Assembly: GCA_007922305.1 (NCBI GenBank)
Contig: ML677366.1
Location: forward strand, 15,538,338-15,602,337
DNA: 64,000 bases
Direction: 5' to 3'
DNA from: Dermatemys mawii
Taxonomy: Eukaryota; Chordata; Testudines; Dermatemydidae
The notes under the pieces are model-generated. The model saw only the letters and a list, made by a program, of their open reading frames with translations. It searched no databases and was not told the origin of the DNA. The position numbers and the translations under genes were made by a program. The first letter of the stretch is position 1. Every line of letters begins with the position of its first letter. Positions 1 to 13,253 of this stretch are shown piece by piece.

Positions 1-672
1 AATTTTGCATTGCATAAAGTGCATGGTTCTATGCCTGAAGAAGAAATTTCAGCAGGTACATTTTGAGAAAACCATGCAGCAGATGAAGCTGATGCATGGC
101 ACCAGCAATCCTATGCATTGGGAGAGAACTGATGACCTGACATTTCCGGAAATGAGGGATGTAATGAAGTTTTGGATCTTTGCAAATACTTACCATTATT
201 GTAAATTATGCCCAGAGCCATGTCTGTTTTGACCTATGGATTAGCAATTCTTTGCATTAGGATCAAAAGCTTTTCTTGATTTTGAAGAACTGGTAGCTAT
301 GAATCCTCTCCAGCAACTGTTCACTTATTGTCCATGCACGGATATAGGTGCATAAGATGCAGCCTGTGTCTTGCTCTGACTACAGCAGCCACTTAATACT
401 CTAGGTGCAGCTGGTGGATCAGAAAGAAGAGTCTGTGGGGTCTCGTACACTAACGCTCTTTTTGTCTGTGTTGTGCTGAGGATTTTCTTGATTTGGAGGA
501 AAATTTGCATGCACATCCTTGGAAACGTCTGCTCCAGATTTTTCCCTCTGCTTAGGGGAAGAGATCCTTCTCGGATACCATGGGTGTTGGTGGCAACCAA
601 CAAATTGCTATTGTGGCTTTGACAGTGAGGAGAGAGGCCTCTCTGCAGTCTCAGCTGCTAGTCTCTCTAATG
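1..672. other. Unassigned sequence, no gene recognised
   Basis: No convincing gene or complete repeat was recognised. A 75-codon open frame at 5-232 on the plus strand has no family resemblance I can name and no splice context. It may be chance or an old relic. If EFL1 continues below position 1, this is part of its intron, because the terminal EFL1 exons were not found here. Confidence 0.4.
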
Positions 673-1084
673 CAGAGGTGGCAAGCCTGTGGCTCTGGAG
701 CCGCATGTGGCTCTTCAGAGGTTAATATGTGGCTCCTGGTGTAGGCGCTAACTCCAGGGCTGGAGCTACGGATGCTAACTTTCCAGTGTGCCAGGTGATG
801 CTCATTGCCCAACTCCCTGCTCTGCCCCAGGCCCTGTTCCCACTCCATCCTTTCCCCCAACGCTCCTGCCTCTTCCCCTGAGCCTGCCATGCCCTCACGC
901 CTCCCACCTTCCCCCCCAGAGTCTACTGCACATGCAAAACAGCTGATTTCAGCAGGAAGGAGGGTGATGTTGAGGGGTGGGAGCTGATGTGGGAGAAGGG
1001 GGCTGCTGATGTATTACTGTGGCTCTTTGGCCATGTACATTGGTACCTTCTGGCTCCTTCTCAGGCTTAGGTTGGCCACCCCTG
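673..1084. mobile_element. hAT-type non-autonomous element (decayed)
   Basis: The left end starts CAGAGGTGGCAAGCCTG and the right end finishes GGTTGGCCACCCCTG. These form an imperfect terminal inverted repeat of the CAGGGGTGGC type common in vertebrate hAT MITEs. The flanking 8-mers CTCTAATG and CTCTGTTT match at only five positions, so the target duplication is eroded. The interior is GC-rich and non-coding. The short open frames inside are not genes. Confidence 0.7.
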
Positions 1085-4000
1085 CTCTGTTTCCCCCAAT
1101 AGCTCCTCCCCTGTAAGTCTGCATGCACAATATACCCATTTAGGATGATTTAGGGTGTAACATGGCTGCCTTATAGCCATCAGGTTAGAATCCACTGTTT
1201 CTCACAAATCACATCAAGGGTTTGACCAAGACAGAATCTGAGACATCTCACTCCAAGCAAAGTTCATACCCCTAGAAGATAAGCCACTTATTTGCCACAA
1301 GGTAGGCTTTCTATATTAAATATATGAAAAACCTTTGGTCTGACTAGTTACAGCTGTACAGCGTGTCATCACTTTTATGGTCTATGGGATCTTTTGGAAG
1401 GAAGTCCCTTTCTGAAGATTTGACTAATGTCTTTCATTAGTGGAGCTACTGCTGTACCAGAATTAGGCTCCCACAATTATATAAAAACAAAGAAATTTCA
1501 TAAAATGGTTTAGTTTAACATGCAGTTTAATCAGGTGTCCTTATTTGGATCTTATGACTCCCTCAAAGCATCAATGAGAAAACATGTCTCTAACAAGGCT
1601 TTACAGGGAAGATATTCAATTAATATTAATGATTCTTTGGAAGCCATTGGCTGGCATCCTGTCCTGGAAAAGTTAAGTAGGGTTTTTTTAGTTTGTTTTT
1701 ATTTTAAATGCAAGTGTGGTACTTCTTTCTTCAGTTGTTTACAGGTGGGAGGATTGCATAACAGAAGAGTGGTGCTGGTATACATCTATGGCAGGCAGGC
1801 TTTCAGGCTCACAGGAACATCTAGCACCCAAATAAGTATGGTACGAGCAACCTAGTACTACTTGGAGCTTTACTCAGTAAATCAGTGTCATTTTGAATGT
1901 CGGAAGGGATTTACCTGTCTGTAATCTCATGAAGGTGCAGCTTCATGGTGAATGGAATCCTCATGTGCTTCTGTTCTGGTCACAGATGGCCTGAAGTACT
2001 CCTAAGGCTTTCATGTGGGCACAGCATGTGGAGCAATGGTGTGCAGGAGAGACCGTTTTCCACCTTTCAGCATCTCAAGTGCATTTCCCTGCCAGAGCAA
2101 GGGTCTATGGCTGATGATGATAAAGCACAATTCCCATTTTGCTGCTGCCTGAAATCTGAGTCCCTTTCTCTTGCAGAGTGAGGGCCTTTGGGCAGAAAAC
2201 CAGATAGGCAAAATTTCCAGTAGGCTGCAGCCTGATGCAGGGCTACACAGGCATGCTGCAAGGCGATGGTAGTGGGAGACAGTGAGCATGATACAGAGGA
2301 GAGAACTTGTAGAAGAAATTCCAAACACTCCCAAAGGGAGAAGGGAAAAGAGAAGGGTTTTAACCCCTAATTTCCAACCCACATCTTCATTAGCAATATT
2401 AATCACTGCCTTGGGAAGGAGAAATTTGCTTTTGCCTTTTTGAGACCTAAAGTTTTCAGGACTTACTCCTGATGATCAAGAGAATCCCCTGGTTCACAGT
2501 GGGAGGAAGGAGAGTTGTGCAGGAGTTCTGATTCTTTCCTCAAAGAGCCAAGGATCCACGTTAATATCTGGGGTGGGGAGCGGTAGGATCCTTTCAGGGT
2601 TTCTTCCCCTTCCAGCCCAGGTCAGTTGTGGGATTATCATCTGAGGTGGCTGGATAGCTTGCTCCTGGTACTTAGATTCTTGCCCCAAAAGCTGATAAGG
2701 CTCCTCATTGGGCTTTACTGCAATGGACCGGCAGCTTCTCGGTGCAGGACGGGGACCTGAGATGCTCATTTGACTCCGAGTCCTGTGCTCTAGCAGCGTG
2801 AGGATTGGCTGTCTGGGAACAAGTAGGGCATAATTCACACTCTGTAGTGCTTGTAAATGCTGCCTCACATAGGGAACACTTTTTAGACTTAAGGCAGGTG
2901 TTTTCAGGACAGCTCTGCCATGTCTGAGTGGGAGCAGAGGAGTCCAGCAAGAAGGTGCTGTAGCAGCAGATACAGGTGGTTGAAATCACCACGCTGCTAT
3001 ATACCCAATCCAGGAGAGGAGGAAGATTCTAAGTTGCAACTGCATGAAAATGCATAAAAATAAAGATTTTACAACAAAATGGTAGAGGGAAACTGAACAC
3101 AAACTTGTTCCATGCCAGAGGCAGCAAATCTGATGGCCTGAGCTGAAAGGTGGGGCTTTGTCCTGAGTTTCCTGAAAAAACACTGGACCACCTCCAAATT
3201 CTCCACAGATGCGGAGCATTACCTCATTAGTAATGAATGTGGAGAAGCTGTACAACAGAAAGACAGCAATATCAACAGGGAGCACCAGTTAAATAATCAT
3301 TGAGCATATGATACTCAGAAGGTTCATGGTGTATTTGGAGTTTTCCAGAAGAGAGAACTGTTTAAGAAAACAGGAGGAGGAGCGGGTATAGGAGGAATTT
3401 TGTAGTGAGTGACCTAGAGGAATCAAACACTAAATATACAGTACAATTGACTGGAAAGGAGCAGGTGCTTGTAGAAACGTCTGAAGGTATTTGAGAGATC
3501 CAGGCATCTACTTTAAAATTAAGTCCCATTCAATTAGACATATGCAAGCTTACAACATATTTCTGCCCCTTCCCCCATTTTTATAATGTCTTCACTGCCA
3601 AAAACAGTGGGCTTTTACAGCGAGAGAGCTAATGGGTGTAAAATCCTAGTGGAAATATGGCACAACTAGTTTTACCGCAGTGCACCTTGGCAAGGTAAAC
3701 GCAATACTCCCCATCCAGGTTTGACTTTGCCTAGCGACATCACGGTAAAAACTGTCTGTGACTTGTTTCAACTAGGATTTTAGAGTGAAATAGCTAATGT
3801 GTATTAGTTATCTCACTGTAAAAACCTCACCTTTTCTGGCAGTGAAAACAAAACCTTAAGCAGCAGTAAATTACACTGAATTTATAGTTTCAGAATTGGT
3901 GTATTTACTTAAAATCTTATGTAGTCAGGGAACAAGGAAATTTTAAAAGTTGATATATATTGCTGAAGCAGTAATGGGTAATACGTTTAAAACACGCATT

Positions 4001-5716
4001 TGCTGGATGTTGGAGAAGTCAAATTATTTCCAGGGCTACACAGAAAAATATAAAATTGCTCTTTCATAACACATCAGGACTAGTTTTATCTCATTTTTAA
4101 AACTCACCCACTCTCTTCTCCATCTTTCTTAATAGCATTATTAGCCATTTCAGTCCATTTTGGAAAATTTCCATAATCTAGCACTCTGCTCAAGTAGACA
4201 AAACAGACACTAAGGAGATACGCAAGCAGGGGGTTGTAAAGGTGGAAGTGGGGGATGCTATGAGGTGAATGACAGGAGGATCTGCATTAGCAATGGTCAC
4301 AGATGCTAAGGTCTCACCCACATGCTGCATTCTGCTGGACAGGTGCACCTCAGCACCCAGCAGGACTATACCAGTTCTGCTGTACATGGATAGTCTGCAG
4401 TAGAGGAAGATGGGTGGCTGAAATTACCCATTTATGTTCATAAGTATCTCTTGCTTTGATGTGAGGTCTTATATGTACATAATAGATTAAGTTACAAAAG
4501 CTACTTTATCACATATGAAAGTCATACTTCATGATACTCTTTTATGGAAAGAGCCACTTTATGTTAAGTTTGTTGTGTCTCCTCCTCAGCCCATGTATGA
4601 AATCTATTCTAGGCTTCTGGATCTCAGAATGCCTCTCACACCAAACAGACATATGAAAGGTGTACAAAGCACTATCTAAATCCAAAGCATTTCTCTTCAG
4701 GAACTACCACCACACACAATCAATCTCATGTTTTGCTCGTAAAATGAGTTTCTTGTTTTTTATTACTGCTACCAACCTATATCTATTTACAACCTTAGCT
4801 CTATTTTAAAGTATTGTGTGTGGGATACTTGTAAGCAGTAGTCTGTACTAAGTCAAAGTAAATATATTTATGGCTTTGGGGCAATGGAAAGTTAGTTTAA
4901 ATATAACCTCACTGTACTGGGCCAAATTCATTGCATCAGTAAGTGGCTGCAACTCCCATGGAAATCTCTGGGTCAAAATCAGAAGGACCAAAGGTGATGA
5001 AAGTAGGTCATAAAATGGGCTTAAATAGATGTAAGTAATAAAGTAATGTAAATTACACAGGCTTGGCATTCAATGGGTTTGCCAAATGAGAAATTTACAC
5101 ACTAGTGGGAGAAAAGTGAAGGTTAAAAAAAAAAAAAGTAGAAAAAACTACTAAGTGGATACGAAGAAGGGCTTAGGATTCCTTTTTTTTAATCTTACTT
5201 TCCCTTCTATCCTATCTGAATACACCACTGATTATTTTAGCTTCTTAAAGCAGTGGGGACTGGGACCTACAATCAAGACTTGGCTCCTGGTTTACAGCAA
5301 GGAGAGATTTCCTTTTAATCTTTTGAAGCAGGATTTCAGCTTTATATTCTGTGCTCAATGCCTCTTGGATACAACAAAAGCATAAATGTTTAAATGGTGG
5401 AACAGTATTTTAATATTTGTGTGCCCATTTAAGCTGCAATTTAATTCTTGTCAGACAATGAATGCCTTCACTTGGTGTCTCCAGAAGCATACTATATTCC
5501 TATTTATATTTGATGCAAATGCAAAAATATCTTTTGTTATTTTGCAGTTTGATATCTCTATTAGAGAACCAGAGATTCATGGTAGTCATCAACTGGACAA
5601 TTATAAAATACTTCTGGTAAAACATTTAATTAAGTTAAACTCTCTGACACAGCCTAATGCATAAAACTATGTTATTTAACATATAACAATGGAATTATTT
5701 ATATTTTCTTTCTTAC
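1085..5716. other. EFL1 intron sequence downstream of the large exon
   Basis: This stretch follows the donor site of the large EFL1 exon on the minus strand. The remaining C-terminal EFL1 exons were looked for and not seen. Apart from a cysteine-rich open frame at 2705-2992 and a poly-A tract near 5126, no repeat boundary or gene could be supported. Confidence 0.5.
2705..2992 (-). other. Cysteine-rich open frame of unknown origin
   Basis: A 95-codon frame has cysteines in CxxC-like pairs: CICC near residue 7, CPENTC, CSLC and CPTC near residue 55. The spacing suggests a small zinc-binding module, but I do not recognise the family. The frame overlaps a second open frame on the same strand (2494-2868), which is what a frameshifted retroelement ORF1 or a degraded zinc-finger gene might leave. 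No promoter or splice signals support it as a gene. It could equally be chance. Confidence 0.2.
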
Positions 5717-6729
5717 CTAGAACTTCTGCAGTGGCCATAATTTCACACGTGTACATGGCTGCCATAAGTCTCTGTGGTTTCACTTGTAATGCGTAACGAC
5801 AAGCTTCCTTCATGGTGGCAATTAGTTGTCCAGAGAAAGGGCCATAACAATCTGAAAGCAAAGTTTCCCCCTTGCGTTTACTGGATTTCTCAGATGAATC
5901 TGGACTATCTTGACTGCCATCTTGGAGTTCTTTATTTTCGCTGGATGATTCAGTGGTATAACTACTAGACAGAGAGGTGACTTTGTCTTCATTTTTTGTC
6001 TGTTCTGTAGCATCCAATTCCTCTGAATCCTGCCTATTAGCTGACATTTGCTCTTCTGCTTTACTCATGTCCCATTTTTCCACTATAAAACAGACACCCA
6101 TGAGAGGTTCTTCACACATGGGACCTGAAAGCGTAGCCAACTGAAACCCACTTACTATGCTGTTGTCAAAATCTCGATATTTACTCATTTCTTTAGTAGT
6201 CTTATCAAGGCACTGCCACACAGATTTTTTGTAGCCTTCAAATTTACTTAACAAAATATTAGGCCCACATTTTCGTGGGCCAAATGACCAGATCTGATCG
6301 ACAGCATTTCTCCACTTTCTTCCTTGCAGATTTTGCTCTAATTTTTGTTTAAATTCCTGGATCCTGTCAAGGATCTTTTGATTAATATCATGTATTTTTT
6401 TATCCTCATTCAAAGATGTGTTGAACTGCTCCATAGTACGAATTAAGTCATTGTTTTCTTCAAGGAGTTGAGTTACCTCTTCTGGAAGCGGCATGGCTCT
6501 TACACTGAGAGTGGCATATTTATTTGGTGTAGACATTGTTATGAGGCCATCAGAATCAACCTGAACTCCTTCAGGGATTTTATTCTGGGCCTCTTTAGAC
6601 TGGTGTATGACTGCCACTTTCTGCTGTTTTCCTATTTCCTCATTTACCATGTCAACTTTTGGGGGTCTTGTTATTGTCTCTCTGAATGGGATAATTGGTT
6701 CTGATACACTAATTTGTATCTTTGCAAAC
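5717..6729 (-). CDS. EFL1: EFL1 large internal exon (end of domain III, domain IV, start of domain V)
   Basis: This is an internal exon of elongation factor-like GTPase 1. In eukaryotes EFL1 works with SBDS to evict eIF6 from pre-60S ribosomal subunits in the cytoplasm. The exon is bounded by an acceptor (TTTTTGTAG, at 6730 and above) and a donor (GTAAGA, below 5717). It reads open for 1013 bases from phase 2 to phase 1. Its start restores an Arg codon with the exon at 19446-19593, giving [15 protein letters not shown] at the junction. Recognisable stretches are [50 protein letters not shown] and [16 protein letters not shown], all typical of EFL1 domains III to V. Between them lies a Ser/Glu/Asp-rich variable linker, usual for this family. 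No internal stop was seen. An ATG within it at 6650 is internal, not a start. Confidence 0.95.
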
Positions 6730-8056
6730 CTACAAAAAATTGTAAAAATATTAGTTTATAAACTTCTTAAAATAATGCCGTATATTGTAAAGCAAGTATC
6801 CGTAAATAAACCCAATTACCAAAAAAAAGGCTTAGCCACCCCTCCCCTTTTGCAGACATAGATCAGATCATAATCTAGTCCAAAACATAGTGCATAAAAC
6901 ACTGTTTTGACACTATAAATTAGTAACAAACTCTTCTATGCTTATTTGTTTGATTATCCAAAAATCCCTTAACTAGTACATCTCAAGTGAAAAACATTAC
7001 ATTATACAGGAGCTCTAAATGGAAAACATCTGAAAGCAAATAAATGGTTTCAAGAGGCCTTCTTGTATAAGCAAGAAGACTGTACCACACAAGATTGTCA
7101 GATGCAATAATATAAAATGCAACTAAGGGAAATAATTAAAATCAATTCGACACACTACAGAAAAATACTAAACCTTTACACAGCAGGAATGCCAACGACC
7201 TATTACTACACTCATAAAATAAGAGTCAAGAATATTAAAAAAAGGGAAAGGTTATTAAAGAGGGTTCTAAGAGCCAAAATACAATAAAAACACCACTAAG
7301 CTGTTGGTAAACCCCTTTATTAAACTAATTGAAAAAAAAAGTAAATTTTTGATAATTTCCTTCAGCAGGCCATAGAAAAACAGAGCAGCAAGGATAGGGA
7401 TATAGTAGGTCAGAGTGTTGATTAATTATTCACTTATTAAGTATAATTAAAAATCTATTGAAAGTATTGATTGACCTTTTCAAACACATATCAAAAGAAA
7501 GGAAAAATCATCTGAACCCAGCAACTCAGCTTCCATTTGCTCATTATGCTGTTTCTGTTCTTCTCTGCTACTCAGCATCTCAGAAATCTTTATACATGTA
7601 ATTATTCTAGGGTAAGAGTTTGAAGATACGTTCTGAAAAGGACTTTTTATAAATTGATGAGAGGTGCTGTATACAGCTAAAAAAAGCTATTTTGTAAGCA
7701 AAGCAGCACACAACTAGCTGGAGTTAAAGAAATTTCAGCAACATCACAGTATGCCAATAAAACATTTATAAATATGATTATTGAAGTGCCAAAATATTGT
7801 TCATGACCAGAATAATAATGAATGGACATTTCCTTTCAGATTTAGCTTCCATTAATTCATTTTCTTGAAGTGAGTATTCTGCAGGAAGACCTACACCTCT
7901 TTTCAATCTTGGGTGCTTGTAGCAGCTTTTGAAGGCACAAACAAAAAATGCTTATCATGTCAGAAGCATCGTGGGACTGAAACTGCCACTTGTAATTTTC
8001 TCAGACAAGAAATTATCCTTAAATTAACAAAATCTCATGAAACTACTAAGAAATAT
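6730..8056 (-). other. EFL1 intron, AT-rich, nothing recognised
   Basis: This is intron sequence directly upstream (in transcript terms) of the large exon acceptor. It is AT-rich and has no open frame of note or recognisable repeat boundary. The whole intron runs from 19445 down to 6730, about 12.7 kb, and most of its other content is transposon sequence. Confidence 0.6.
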
Positions 8057-10382
8057 TAAGAACATAAGAAAGGCCATACTGGGTCAGACCAAAGGTCCAT
8101 CTAGCCCAGTATCCTGTCTACCGACAGTGGCCAATGCCAGGTGCCCCGGAGTGAGTGAACCTAACAGGTAAAGATCAAGTGATCTCTCTCCTGTCATCCA
8201 TCATCCCCCTCTGACAAACAGAAGCTAGGGACACCATTCCTTACCCACCCTGGCTAATAGCCATTAATGGACTTAACCTCCATGAATTTACCCAGTTCTT
8301 TTTTAAACCCTGTTATAGTCCTAACCTTCACAGCCTCCTTAGGCAAGGAGTTCCACAGGTTGACTGTGCGCTGTATGAAGAAGAACTTCCTTTTATTTGT
8401 TTTAAACCTGCTGCCCACTAATTTCAATGGATGGCCCCTAGTTCTTCTATTATGGGAACAAGTAAATAACCTTTCCTTATTCACTTTCTCCACGCCACTC
8501 ATAATTTTATATACCTCTATCATATCCCCCTTTAGTCTCCTCTTTTCCAAGCTAAAAAGTCCTAGCCTTTTTAATCTTTTCTCATACGGGACCCGTTCCA
8601 ATCCCCTAATCATTTTAGTTGCCCTTCTCTGAACCTTTTCTAATGCCAGTATATCCTTTTTGGGATGAGGAGACAACATCTATACACAGTATTCAAGATG
8701 TGGGCGCACCATGGATTTGTATAAGGGCAATAAGATATTCTCTTTCTTATTTTCTATCCCTTTGTTAATGATGCCTAACATCCTGTTTGCTTTTTTGACT
8801 GCCGCTGCACACTGCATGGACATCTTCAGAGAACTATCCACAATGACTCCAGGATCTTTTTCCTGATTAGTTGTAGCTAAATTAGCCCTCATCATATTGT
8901 ATGTATAGTTGGGGTTATTTTTTCCAAAGTGCATTACTTTACATTTATCCACATTAAATTTCATTTGCCATTTTGTTGCCCAATCACTTAGTTTTGTAAG
9001 ATCTTTTTGAAGTTCTTCACAGTCTGCTTGGGTCTTAGCTATTTTGAGCAATTTAGTATCATCTGCAAACTTTGCCACCTCACTGTTTACCCCTTCCTCC
9101 AAATCACTGATGAGTACGTTGAATAGGATTGGTCCTAGGACTGACCCTTGGGGAACACCACTAGTTACCCCTCTCCATTCTGAAAAGTTACCATTTATTC
9201 CTACCCTTTGTTCCCTGTCTTTTAACCAGCTCTCAGTCCATGAAAGGATCTTCCTTCTTATCCTATGGCAACTTAATTTACATAAGAGCCTTTGGTGAGG
9301 GATCTTGTCTAAGGCTTTCTGGAAATCTGAGTATACTACATCCACTGGATCCCCCTTGTCCACATGTTTGTTGACCCCTTCAAAGAACTCTAATAGATTA
9401 GTAAGATATGATTTCCCCTTATAGAAACCATGCTGACTTTTGCCCAACAATTTATGTTCTTCTATGTGCCTGATAATTTTATTCTTTACTATTGTTTCAA
9501 CTAATTTGCCCAGTATGGATGTTAGACTTACTGGTCTGTAGTTGCCGGGATCACCTCTAGAGCCCTTTTTAAATATTGGCGTTACATTAGCCATCTTTCA
9601 GTCATTGGGTACAGAAGCCGATTTAAAGGACAGGTTACAAACCCGAATTAATAGTTCCGCAATTTCACATTTGAGTTCTTTCAGAACTCTTGGGTGAATG
9701 CCATCTGGTTCCGGTGACTTCTTACAGTTAAGTTTATCAATTAGTTCCCAAACCTCCTCTAGTGACACTTCAGTCTGTGACAATTCCTCAGATTTGTCAC
9801 CTACAAAAGACGGCTCAGGTTTGGGAATCTCCCTAACCTCCTCAGCCGTGAAGACCGAAGCAAAGAATTCATTTAGTTTCTCCGCAATGACTTTATCATC
9901 TTTAAGTGCTCCTTTTGTATCTCTATCATCCAGGGGTCCCACTGGTTGTTTAGCAGGCTTCCTGCTTCTGACGTATTTAAAAAACATTTTATTATTACCT
10001 TTTGAGTTTCTGGCTAGCTGTTCTTCAAATTCCATTTTGGCTTTTCTTATTACATTTTTACACTTAATTTGGTAGTGTTTATGCTCCTCTCTAGTTACCT
10101 CAGTAAGATCTAACTTCCACTTTTTAAAAGATGCCTTTTTATCTCTGTTTCTTTTACATGGTTTTTAAGCCACGCTGGCTCTTTTTTAGTTCTTTGACTT
10201 TGTTTTTTAATTTGGGGTATACATTTAAGTTGGGCCTCTATTATGGTGTCTTTGAAAAGTGTCCATGCAGCTTGCAGAGATTTCACTTTAGTCACTTTAC
10301 CTATTAATTTCTGTTTAACTAACCCCCTCATTTTTGCATAGTTCCCCTTCCTGAAATTAAATGCCACAGTGTTGGGCTGCTG
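8057..10382 (-). mobile_element. CR1 LINE, 5'-truncated
   Basis: A minus-strand CR1 retrotransposon. Its 3' untranslated end lies at the low coordinate (the GAACATAAGAA... type end seen in reptile CR1). The reverse transcriptase half of ORF2 occupies 8254-10367. The 5' part, including the endonuclease, is missing. The truncation point carries a short inverted repeat (10369-10408). Reptile CR1 copies are usually 5'-truncated in this way. Confidence 0.92.
8254..10367 (-). pseudogene. CR1 ORF2 reverse transcriptase remnant
   Basis: The frame encodes the reverse transcriptase and C-terminal region of CR1 ORF2. Visible motifs are ANVTPIFKKGSRGDPGNYRP, VTSGVPQGSVLGPILFN, the catalytic FADDTKLL and the C-terminal LEKVQRRATKMIRGLE. 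It is broken by in-frame stops. One lies just before the ANVTPIF motif, where a conserved Trp position reads TGA. Another follows HLEYCV near 8680, where a conserved Gln reads TAG. The part above 10035 is in a shifted frame. The endonuclease domain is absent, so this copy cannot move on its own. Confidence 0.9.
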
Positions 10383-10408
10383 CGGTTTTGTTCCCAGCAG
10401 CCCAACAC
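10369..10408. repeat. Perfect 14-bp inverted repeat at CR1 5' junction
   Basis: GTGTTGGGCTGCTG at 10369-10382 is repeated in reverse complement at 10395-10408 across a 12-base loop. The left arm belongs to the CR1 ORF2 sequence. The right arm lies just outside it, at the truncation point. Confidence 0.85.
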
Positions 10409-11855
10409 ATACATAACATTCAACAAGATAATGAAAAAAATAATGTATTAGAAAATATGCAAGATTTAAAGACCCAATGGGTTATGATTTGCCTGGGCGT
10501 AAAGGCATTTTGGTAGAACTAGTACTAATCCTTTCAAGACCAGTAAAAACTTTTCTAATCCTTGATTCTAGTTCCATAATCAGAAAGATAACATGCCAGC
10601 ATCAAAGTCCCAGACAGACCAACCCTCTGCATTCAGTCAGTAACCCCACTACTGACCAGTACACAATAGTCACAATGCAAGTAAATTAAGGTGGGACTCT
10701 GCACTAAAGAAGGTATACCCAAAGACAAAGGTCACAGTTAAATTATCACTTTTGACCACTTTGAGTAACAGTTGACTTCTCCATTTTACTCTGTGTGGAT
10801 TATATAAATTAGGGGGCAGCTTACTCCAAATAAACATATCCAAGCCTTGAGGACAGAAAAATTGATCCTTAATGCATATTGTTTCCCTTTGACTGGCAAT
10901 AGTGGTGTGTTTAAATTTTTTTATTAGGTCTTGTACTGAACCTTCATATAGGGTGTAATTCTTTGCACTGGAAGTTGTTTTGAAACAGTTTCTTTCAGAA
11001 ACAACTGATATCTGCCAAAAGTCAGAAATCCACATGGTGAGCATCTCTTGGAAATAAAAGATTCTGATGAAGATTGTGTTTGAGTTTGCTGTGCATCCAA
11101 ACATGGACAGAAAGTGCCAGAAGTTTGCTTAGGTGGAACCTGAAATGAAGCATAGCATCACTGAGGCAACCAGCACTAAATTCAATATTTTAATCTTCGG
11201 TCTAAGGACTTCCATTATAATGCTTTCCCACTACAAGGTCATGCCTTAAATTCAGTCAGATGAAAAGATTCTAAGCCTACAAAACACTGGATGTAGTGGT
11301 ATAAGGCAAATGCAATCACAGGAAAGAGCATACTTTTTACATTCCCCTAATAAGGATCCAGAGCACAGAGCTGAACATCACTCTCAGACACTCAGGAGGT
11401 TTATATAGGTTCATTAAATGGGAAGCAAGAGAACTAGCCAAGATTTCCCGAATTTGGTTTAATGAAAAACAAGTTGCAAGTGAAAAAAACACATGTAATT
11501 GTAGATGGTACTTCCACGGACTCTTTAATCTTTTATGCTACTGTAGTTGTCAAAGAAGTTTCCAAAGAGTTTTCACATAAAGGAAACATAGTAATCAATG
11601 ACAAATAACTATGTCAATGAAAAGTTAAGGTTGCTCTGCCTTTGCAGAGTGTTGAGTTCAGCAAAACTCAAATTCCTGAAAACCTGAAAATGCAGTTAAG
11701 GTTCCTCTTACCTCTGTCCCCTTTGAGCAATACCCCAACATGCCCCTTTAATACACACCATACCATTACTCTGCCAACCCAACAGCTGTACAAGCTCTTC
11801 ATTTTCTTTTATGGTTCACTCTTACCCACAGGGCTCTATTGAAACTATTAAAGCT
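10409..11855 (-). other. EFL1 intron, nothing recognised
   Basis: AT-rich intron sequence between two CR1 copies. A 144-codon open frame on the minus strand (10670-11104) resembles no family I know and has no coding signature, so it is left unannotated. Confidence 0.5.
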
Positions 11856-13253
11856 GGTGGTCTGGTTAAAGAGGAGACTAGAACAGGTCATACTGAAAGG
11901 TGAACTGTCCGGCTGAATGGAGGTTACTAGTGGAGTTCCTCAGGGATCAGTTTTGGGACCAATCTTATTTAATCTTTATATTACTGACCTTGGCACAAAA
12001 AGTGGGAGTGCTCTAATAAAGTTAGCAGATGACACAAAGCTGGGAGGTATTGCCAATATAAAGAAGAATCGGGATATCATACCGGAAGATCTGGATGACC
12101 TTGTAAACTGGAACAATAGTAACAGGATGAAATTCAATAGTGAAAAGTGTAAGGTCATGCATTTAGGGATTAATAACAAGAATTTTAGTTATAAGCTGGG
12201 GATGCATCAGTTGGAAGTGAGAGGAGAAGGACCTTAGAGTATTGGTTGATCATAGGATGACTATGAGCCATCAATGTGATATGGTCGTGAAAAAAGCTAA
12301 TGCGGTCTTGGGATGCATAAGGCAACGTATTTCCAGTAGAGATAAGGAGGTGTTAGTACCATTATACAAGGTATTGGTGAGACCTCATCTGGAATACTGT
12401 GTGCAGTTCTGGTCTCCCATGTTTAAGAAGGATGAATTCAAACTGGAACAGATACAGAGAAGGGCTACTAGGATGATCTGAGGAATGGAAAACCTGTTTT
12501 ATGAAAGGAGACTCAAAGAGCTTGGCTTGTTCAGCCTAACCAAAAAAAAGCTGAGGGGAGATATGATTGTTTTCTATAAATATATCAAAGGGATAAATAC
12601 CAGGGAGGGAGGGGAATTATTTAAACTCAGTACCAATGTGGACGCAAGAATGAATGGATATAAACTGGCCATCAGGAAATTTAGACTTGAAATTAAATGA
12701 AGGTTTCTAACTATCAGAGGAGTGAAGTTCTGGAACAGCCTTCCAAGAGGGCAAAAGACATATCTGGCTTCAAGACTAAGCTTGATAAGTTTTTATGGAG
12801 GGGATGGTTTGATGGGATAGCCTAATTTTGGCAATTAATTGATCTTTGACTATTAGCGGTAAATATGTGATGGGATGTTAGATGGGGTGGGATCTGATTT
12901 ACTATGGAGAATTCTTTCCTGGGTGTCTGGCCAGTGAGTCTTGCCCACATGTTTAGGGTTTAGCTGATCGCCATATCTGAGGTCAGGAAGGAATTTTCCT
13001 CCAGGGCAGATTGGCAGAGACTCTGGGTTTTTTTCGTCTTCCTCTGCAGTGTGGGACATGGGCCACTTGCTGGAAGATTCTCTGCACCTTGAAGTCTTTA
13101 AACCATGATTTGAGGACTTCAATAGTTCAGACATAGGTTAGGGATTTATTACAGGAATGGGTGGGTAAGATTCTGTGGCCTGCGTTGTGCAGGAGGTCAG
13201 ACTAGACGATCATAATGGTCTCTTCTGACCTTAACGCCTATGACTCTATAACA
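11856..13253 (+). mobile_element. CR1 LINE 3' portion, 5'-truncated
   Basis: A plus-strand CR1 relic. It begins inside the reverse transcriptase just before VTSGVPQGSVLGPILFNLY. It continues through an altered catalytic box (LADDTKL), NSEKCKVMHLG, RPHLEYCVQFWSPMF and ERRLKELGLFSL, and ends in the CR1 3' untranslated region (CAGACTAGACGATCATAATG near 13199). Several frameshifts and stops break the frame, for example a TGA after RRATRMI near 12482. It is a different, older-looking copy from the one at 8057-10382. Confidence 0.9.

Noticed and set aside
1..5716. Possible terminal exons of EFL1.
   Set aside because: I looked for the conserved C-terminal blocks on the minus strand and did not find them. 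They are probably outside the window.
10670..11104. A 144-codon minus-strand open frame.
   Set aside because: No family features, no splice context, and position in a repeat-rich intron.
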